A DNA stretch of 64,000 bases from Shewanella aquimarina (GTDB lineage: Bacteria; Pseudomonadota; Gammaproteobacteria; Enterobacterales; Shewanellaceae), in contig NZ_JAKIKY010000006.1 in the NCBI RefSeq assembly GCF_023349185.1, positions 1-64,000 on the forward strand. The letters run 5' to 3'. The notes under the pieces are model-generated. The model was not told the DNA's origin and searched no databases. It saw only the letters and a program-made list of their open reading frames with translations. The position numbers were made by a program, and so were the translations under genes. Below are positions 60,743 through 64,000 of this stretch, one piece after another (the first letter of the stretch is position 1; each line of letters begins with the position of its first letter).

Positions 60743-62404
60743 TTACTCGGCGGTAGTGGTCTCTTTTGTGGTTGCCGGGCGCAGTTGGTGGAACTCGGTG
60801 CCGGCATAATAGCCGGGCCAGTCACCGTTGTTACCCAGGCGTTGAGCGGCCTGATAGTAGACTCCAAGATCTTCCAGGGCGCCGGAGAGATCCCAGTCGG
60901 CGCGATATTCGTCGCAGACATTGTGGTAACAGCCCTTCATCTGCGCTTTCATCTCGGCCTTGTATTTGGCCGTGGCGTCATCGACGGGGTTGTTGCCGCC
61001 ACCGGCAAATACCGCAGGCACACCATACTTGGCGAAGCTGAAGTGGTCTGAGCGGAAGAAGCCGCCAGATTCAGGACGTGTCTCACTCACCGCGGTGCGC
61101 TGCTGGCCGCTGGCCGCCTCGACCAGATAGGTTTCCAGTTGTGACTTACCTTTGCCTACGATAGTGTAATCCGATGTACGGCCATAGATATTGGTGCTGT
61201 CCAGGTTGAAGACGGCCACTGTCTTGTCCAAAGGATAGACAGGGTTGGCGGCGTAGTAGCGCGAACCTAACAATCCTTGCTCTTCGCCTGTGGTGGCGAC
61301 GAAGGTGAGCGAACGCTTAAGCGGCTTACCTTGCTTGGCCTGGGTGGCAAACTGGCGGGCAATCTCCAGGATCCCTGCTGTGCCAGAGGCGTTGTCCAGG
61401 GCGCCGTTATAGATCTGATCGCCCTGTTTGCTGCTGTCCAGGCCGATGTGGTCCCAGTGAGCAGTAAAGAGGATCTGCTCATCACTGGCGTCCTGGCCGG
61501 GCAGAGTCGCGACGACGTTGTAGCTATCGGCATATTCCGCCTTGTTGGTGAAGGCGATGCTGGCACTTTTCTGCAGGGCGACATTCACCGGGCTGCTGGC
61601 GGCGCGATCGCTTAAGGTTGCAAGGGACAAGCCCGCACTGTCGAACAGTTCGCTGGCTTTTTCCTTGGTGATCCAGCCTTCGACCTGTACGCGGCTGTCC
61701 TGTGTGGCCTTATCCAGCACCAGATCTTGCTGCGCGCCGGTCCAACTGTTTTCGACGACAGACCAAGGATATGAAGCCGGCTTGGTGTCATGAATGATGA
61801 TGGCGCCGAGGGCCCCCTGACGGCTGGCTTCCTCAAACTTATAGCTCCAGCGGCCGTAATAGGTCATCGCCTTGCCGTTAAACTTGCCCGATTCTGGCAG
61901 GGCGAAGCCGGGATCGTTAACCAGGATCAGGGCAATCTTGCCCTTCATGTCCAGTCCTTGGTAGTCGTCCCAATTATATTCGGGTGCCTTGATGCCATAG
62001 CCGACAAAGACCAGGGGCGCATCTTTGATCTCGACGCCCTTATTGTCGTGGCGACTGCCAAGCACGATATCCTGACGGTAGTGCATCGGCAGGTCACCCA
62101 GGGTGATGTTTTGCGACTCGCTGGCGGTGTAGCTCACCATAGGTACGGGTTGCAGGAAGCTGCCATCGTTGGCGCCGACCAGCCCGGCGGCGGCAAAGGC
62201 CTTGCTAAGGTAATCCAGCGTCAGCTTCTCACCTTGAGTCGTCGGGGCACGGCCCTCAAATTTATCCGAGGAGAGGGTCTGAATATCCAGCCTGAATCTG
62301 GCTTCGTTAAATGCAGGAACTTGCTCCTCGCTACTGAGCTGGGGAGCATGCTGGCTACAGGCGCTGAGGAGCACCAGAGCACAGGTGGGTAGGGCAAAAC
62401 GCAT
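60743..62404 (-). CDS. M28-family zinc aminopeptidase, lipoprotein
   Basis: 553 residues. A lipoprotein signal (LVLLSAC, cysteine at about 16) places it in the envelope. A protease-associated insert (about 120-270) precedes and divides the catalytic part. The two-zinc site is visible: AHWDHIG (H), GALDNASG (bridging D), ATTGEEQGLLGS (general-base and zinc E), NLDSTN (D) and a late H in CYHNVCDEY. It would trim N-terminal residues from peptides in the periplasm. AGGAAG precedes the ATG. Confidence 0.93.
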   Translation of the reverse strand: MRFALPTCALVLLSACSQHAPQLSSEEQVPAFNEARFRLDIQTLSSDKFEGRAPTTQGEKLTLDYLSKAFAAAGLVGANDGSFLQPVPMVSYTASESQNITLGDLPMHYRQDIVLGSRHDNKGVEIKDAPLVFVGYGIKAPEYNWDDYQGLDMKGKIALILVNDPGFALPESGKFNGKAMTYYGRWSYKFEEASRQGALGAIIIHDTKPASYPWSVVENSWTGAQQDLVLDKATQDSRVQVEGWITKEKASELFDSAGLSLATLSDRAASSPVNVALQKSASIAFTNKAEYADSYNVVATLPGQDASDEQILFTAHWDHIGLDSSKQGDQIYNGALDNASGTAGILEIARQFATQAKQGKPLKRSLTFVATTGEEQGLLGSRYYAANPVYPLDKTVAVFNLDSTNIYGRTSDYTIVGKGKSQLETYLVEAASGQQRTAVSETRPESGGFFRSDHFSFAKYGVPAVFAGGGNNPVDDATAKYKAEMKAQMKGCYHNVCDEYRADWDLSGALEDLGVYYQAAQRLGNNGDWPGYYAGTEFHQLRPATTKETTTAE

Positions 62405-62572
62405 GGGACTTCCTATTTGTTTTTGTTATCTATTTATTGATTGCGCCCACATGATGAATAAGATGCCGCTCATTATCAAGGGAGGTGGGACGATTAAATG
62501 TTACGCTTTATGTTTGCTGGAAGGCAGATAGCATCAGGGTTTGGAGGGATAAATCTTGTGTTGATTAGGGAT

Positions 62573-62600
62573 AAAAAACACGCGGCCTGGGCCGCGCGTC
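62573..62600 (-). terminator. terminator of nagD
   Basis: CGCGGCC (62581-62587) pairs with GGCCGCG (62590-62596). On the minus strand it is followed by a T-run (the A-run at 62573-62578 on plus). It lies about 30 bases after the nagD stop. Confidence 0.85.
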
Positions 62601-62629
62601 TTGGCTAGTGATTTCTCTGGCTAATCGGG

Positions 62630-63376
62630 CTAGATAACGTCGATATCACCGGCGCAGTCAAACACATGGTTGGGCCTGAATGGCTCCTTGTCGATATCTT
62701 TTATCTGGCTGACGCCGCTGGTGACCAGAATGGTTTCCAGGCCCGCCTGAAACCCCGCTAGGATGTCGGTGCGCATGTTGTCGCCGATGATCACGGTATT
62801 TTCCGAGTGGCCGCCGATATGGTTGAGTGCACTGCGAATGATCCAGGAGCTGGGCTTGCCCACGTAGAAGGGTTTGCGACCACAGATGCGCTCGATGGGG
62901 GCACACAATGCACCACAGGCCGGACTGTGGGCCGGGCCGTGGGTGTCTGGGTTGGTGGCGATAAAGCGGGCACCGGCGGCGACGAACTGGGCAGCCTTGT
63001 GGATCATGTCCCAGTTGTAGGAGCGGGTCTCACCGACGATGACGAAATCAGGGTTGATGTCGGTTATGGTAAAGCCCGCTTTGTAGAGCTCGTGGGTGAG
63101 GGCGCCTTCGCCAATAACAAAGGCCTTGTCACCCGTCTGATGCTTGAGAAAATCAGCCGTTGCCATGGCCGAGGTATAGAAACACTCTTCTGGTACCTGG
63201 ATCCCGGCGGCGCCGAGGCGATTTTGGAGATCTTTACCCGTTTGAACCGGATAGTTGGTCAGAATGACCAGTGGGTTTCCCTGCTCGAGAATGCGATGGA
63301 TAAATTTATCGCTGCCAGGGATCAACTTATTGTCATGTAGCAGTACACCATCAATATCACAAATTACGTTTTTCAT
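62630..63376 (-). CDS. nagD: HAD-IIA nucleotide phosphatase NagD (UmpH)
   Basis: 248 residues, matching E. coli NagD/UmpH nearly throughout: VICDIDGVLLHDN (nucleophile D and acid D), VILTNYPVQTGKDL, FYTSAMATADFLK, GETRSYNWDMIHKAA, GRKPFYVGKPS and IIGDNMRTDILAGFQAG. It dephosphorylates UMP and other nucleoside monophosphates. ATG 63376 gives the family start; an ATG at 63388 adds four residues. No nag operon genes are adjacent. Confidence 0.95.
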   Translation of the reverse strand: MKNVICDIDGVLLHDNKLIPGSDKFIHRILEQGNPLVILTNYPVQTGKDLQNRLGAAGIQVPEECFYTSAMATADFLKHQTGDKAFVIGEGALTHELYKAGFTITDINPDFVIVGETRSYNWDMIHKAAQFVAAGARFIATNPDTHGPAHSPACGALCAPIERICGRKPFYVGKPSSWIIRSALNHIGGHSENTVIIGDNMRTDILAGFQAGLETILVTSGVSQIKDIDKEPFRPNHVFDCAGDIDVI

Positions 63377-63600
63377 CTTAGGTCTCATCTTGCTAGCAGA
63401 AAGTCAACTGCCTTCATCTAAAACCAATTGTGTTTTAAAAACAATGGAATTTGGTGATTTATTTAGTCTGGCCAGCAATAAAGGGATGCTTTGGGCTTAG
63501 TGGTTAAATTGGGTGGGCGTTTCTGCTGTGGCTCAAGGTATGCAGCCAAAGAGGTAAGGCATAACAAACCGGCTGATCAAAGAATGCGCTTATGCCAATA

Positions 63601-63626
63601 AAAAAGAGACCCTAGGGTCTCTTTTT
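63601..63626 (-). terminator. terminator of purN
   Basis: The near-perfect palindrome AAAAAGAGACCC-TA-GGGTCTCTTTTT (63601-63626) lies 30 bases after the minus-strand purN stop. T-runs exist on both strands. Confidence 0.9.
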
Positions 63627-63655
63627 TGTCTGCTTTAAGCTAATGCGTTAAAGGG

Positions 63656-64000
63656 TTAGTCAGCGGCGTAGCCCATAGGGCCAAGCGGTTGCTCGTCAAG
63701 GTAGGCCTTGCCGTCAGACATGCGCAGGCGCTGCTGGCTGAACCACTTCACCACTAAGGGATAGATGGCATGTTCCTGCTCATGTACCCTTTGTGCCAGT
63801 GTGCTGGCATCGTCTTCGGGATAGACGGGCACCTTGGCCTGCAGGATCACAGGTCCTGCATCCAGCTCTGGGGTCACAAAGTGTACACTGGCGCCATGTT
63901 CGCTGTCACCGGCGTCGATCGCCCTCTGATGAGTATGTAGGCCCGTGTATTTCGGCAGCAACGAAGGATGAATGTTGATCATTCGTCTTTCGAACTGCTT
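63656..64000 (-). CDS. purN: phosphoribosylglycinamide formyltransferase PurN, C-terminal part
   Basis: The frame stays open to the window edge (the bases after the first ATG read KQFERR upstream of MINIHPSLLPKY), so the gene is cut by the window, not broken. Family segments: NIHPSLLPKYTGLHTHQRAI, GASVHFVTPELDAGPVILQA (both exactly or under 20 residues) and HEQEHAIYPLVV. The catalytic histidine of the IHPS motif and the aspartate of ELDAGP are present. It transfers a formyl group to GAR in purine synthesis. purM is expected upstream. Confidence 0.95.
   Translation of the reverse strand, partial: KQFERRMINIHPSLLPKYTGLHTHQRAIDAGDSEHGASVHFVTPELDAGPVILQAKVPVYPEDDASTLAQRVHEQEHAIYPLVVKWFSQQRLRMSDGKAYLDEQPLGPMGYAAD

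Overview
The window looks like a chromosomal segment of a Shewanella-type marine gammaproteobacterium. I infer this from protein relatedness that I recognise by eye: close relatives of E. coli SstT, RluA, NadE, YejK/L/M, PhrB, YecM, YqfB, AsnB, NagD and PurN, together with CheV, DUF3833, DUF2986 and an ECF sigma/ChrR light-stress operon. A repeat beginning ATACCAATC that I recognise as Shewanella-like also fits. By eye the base composition is somewhat above 50% GC, with clearly AT-richer islets near 21.6-23.7 kb and 40.2-40.6 kb. No phage, plasmid, IS transposase or CRISPR array is visible.

Layout. 0-0.43 kb: end of a tRNA cluster (Glu, Glu, Ala) with a strong terminator. 0.5-9.0 kb: a P460-type cytochrome, an ABC exporter, an alkylation-repair pair (Ada-AraC-AlkA fusion plus Ogt), a DEAD-box helicase, a tyrosine phosphatase and a phospholipase-D lipoprotein. 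9.1-19.1 kb: CheV, the Na+/serine symporter SstT behind a structured leader, a small hypothetical gene behind a CRP-like class II promoter, RluA, an M14 peptidase, LysE/AraC, NadE and a membrane-anchored hydrolase. 19.2-24 kb: a diguanylate cyclase, then an AT-rich islet with a PutAbiC-like gene and a divergent small membrane protein, ending at tRNA-Pro(GGG). 24-30.3 kb: yejM-yejL // yejK, a tandem T-fold pterin-synthase-like protein, an M23 peptidase and a LON N-domain protein.

The most coherent system is at 30.3-40.2 kb: twelve same-strand genes, most overlapping or a few bases apart. They encode an ECF sigma factor, a ChrR-type zinc anti-sigma factor, a DUF523-DUF1722 protein, CPD photolyase, an NTF2-like protein, a short-chain dehydrogenase, an FAD flavoprotein, DUF1365, a cyclopropane-fatty-acid-synthase-like methyltransferase, DUF2878, a chalcone-isomerase-like protein and a DUF3833 lipoprotein. 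A sequence matching the singlet-oxygen sigma promoter (TGATCC, 18 bases, TATAGA) lies just upstream, with its -35 box on the stop codon of the LON-domain gene. The reading is a light/singlet-oxygen stress regulon coupling DNA photorepair to membrane-lipid modification.

40.3-48 kb: a MITE-like element, a berberine-bridge-type flavoprotein, YecM, an L,D-transpeptidase, a voltage-gated K+ channel with a C-terminal zinc ribbon, a MATE exporter, DUF2986, YqfB, a lipase-like hydrolase and a lipoprotein. 48.2-50.5 kb: a four-gene operon of two DUF1538 membrane proteins, a PII-like protein and a CBS protein, probably a regulated cation transporter. 50.5-64 kb: a glutaredoxin-like protein, a giant DUF748 (AsmA-like) protein, a ferredoxin-reductase fusion, GNAT, DUF445, VOC and CHMI-type isomerase, a periplasmic solute-binding protein, AsnB, a secreted M28 peptidase, NagD and the C-terminal part of PurN cut by the window edge.
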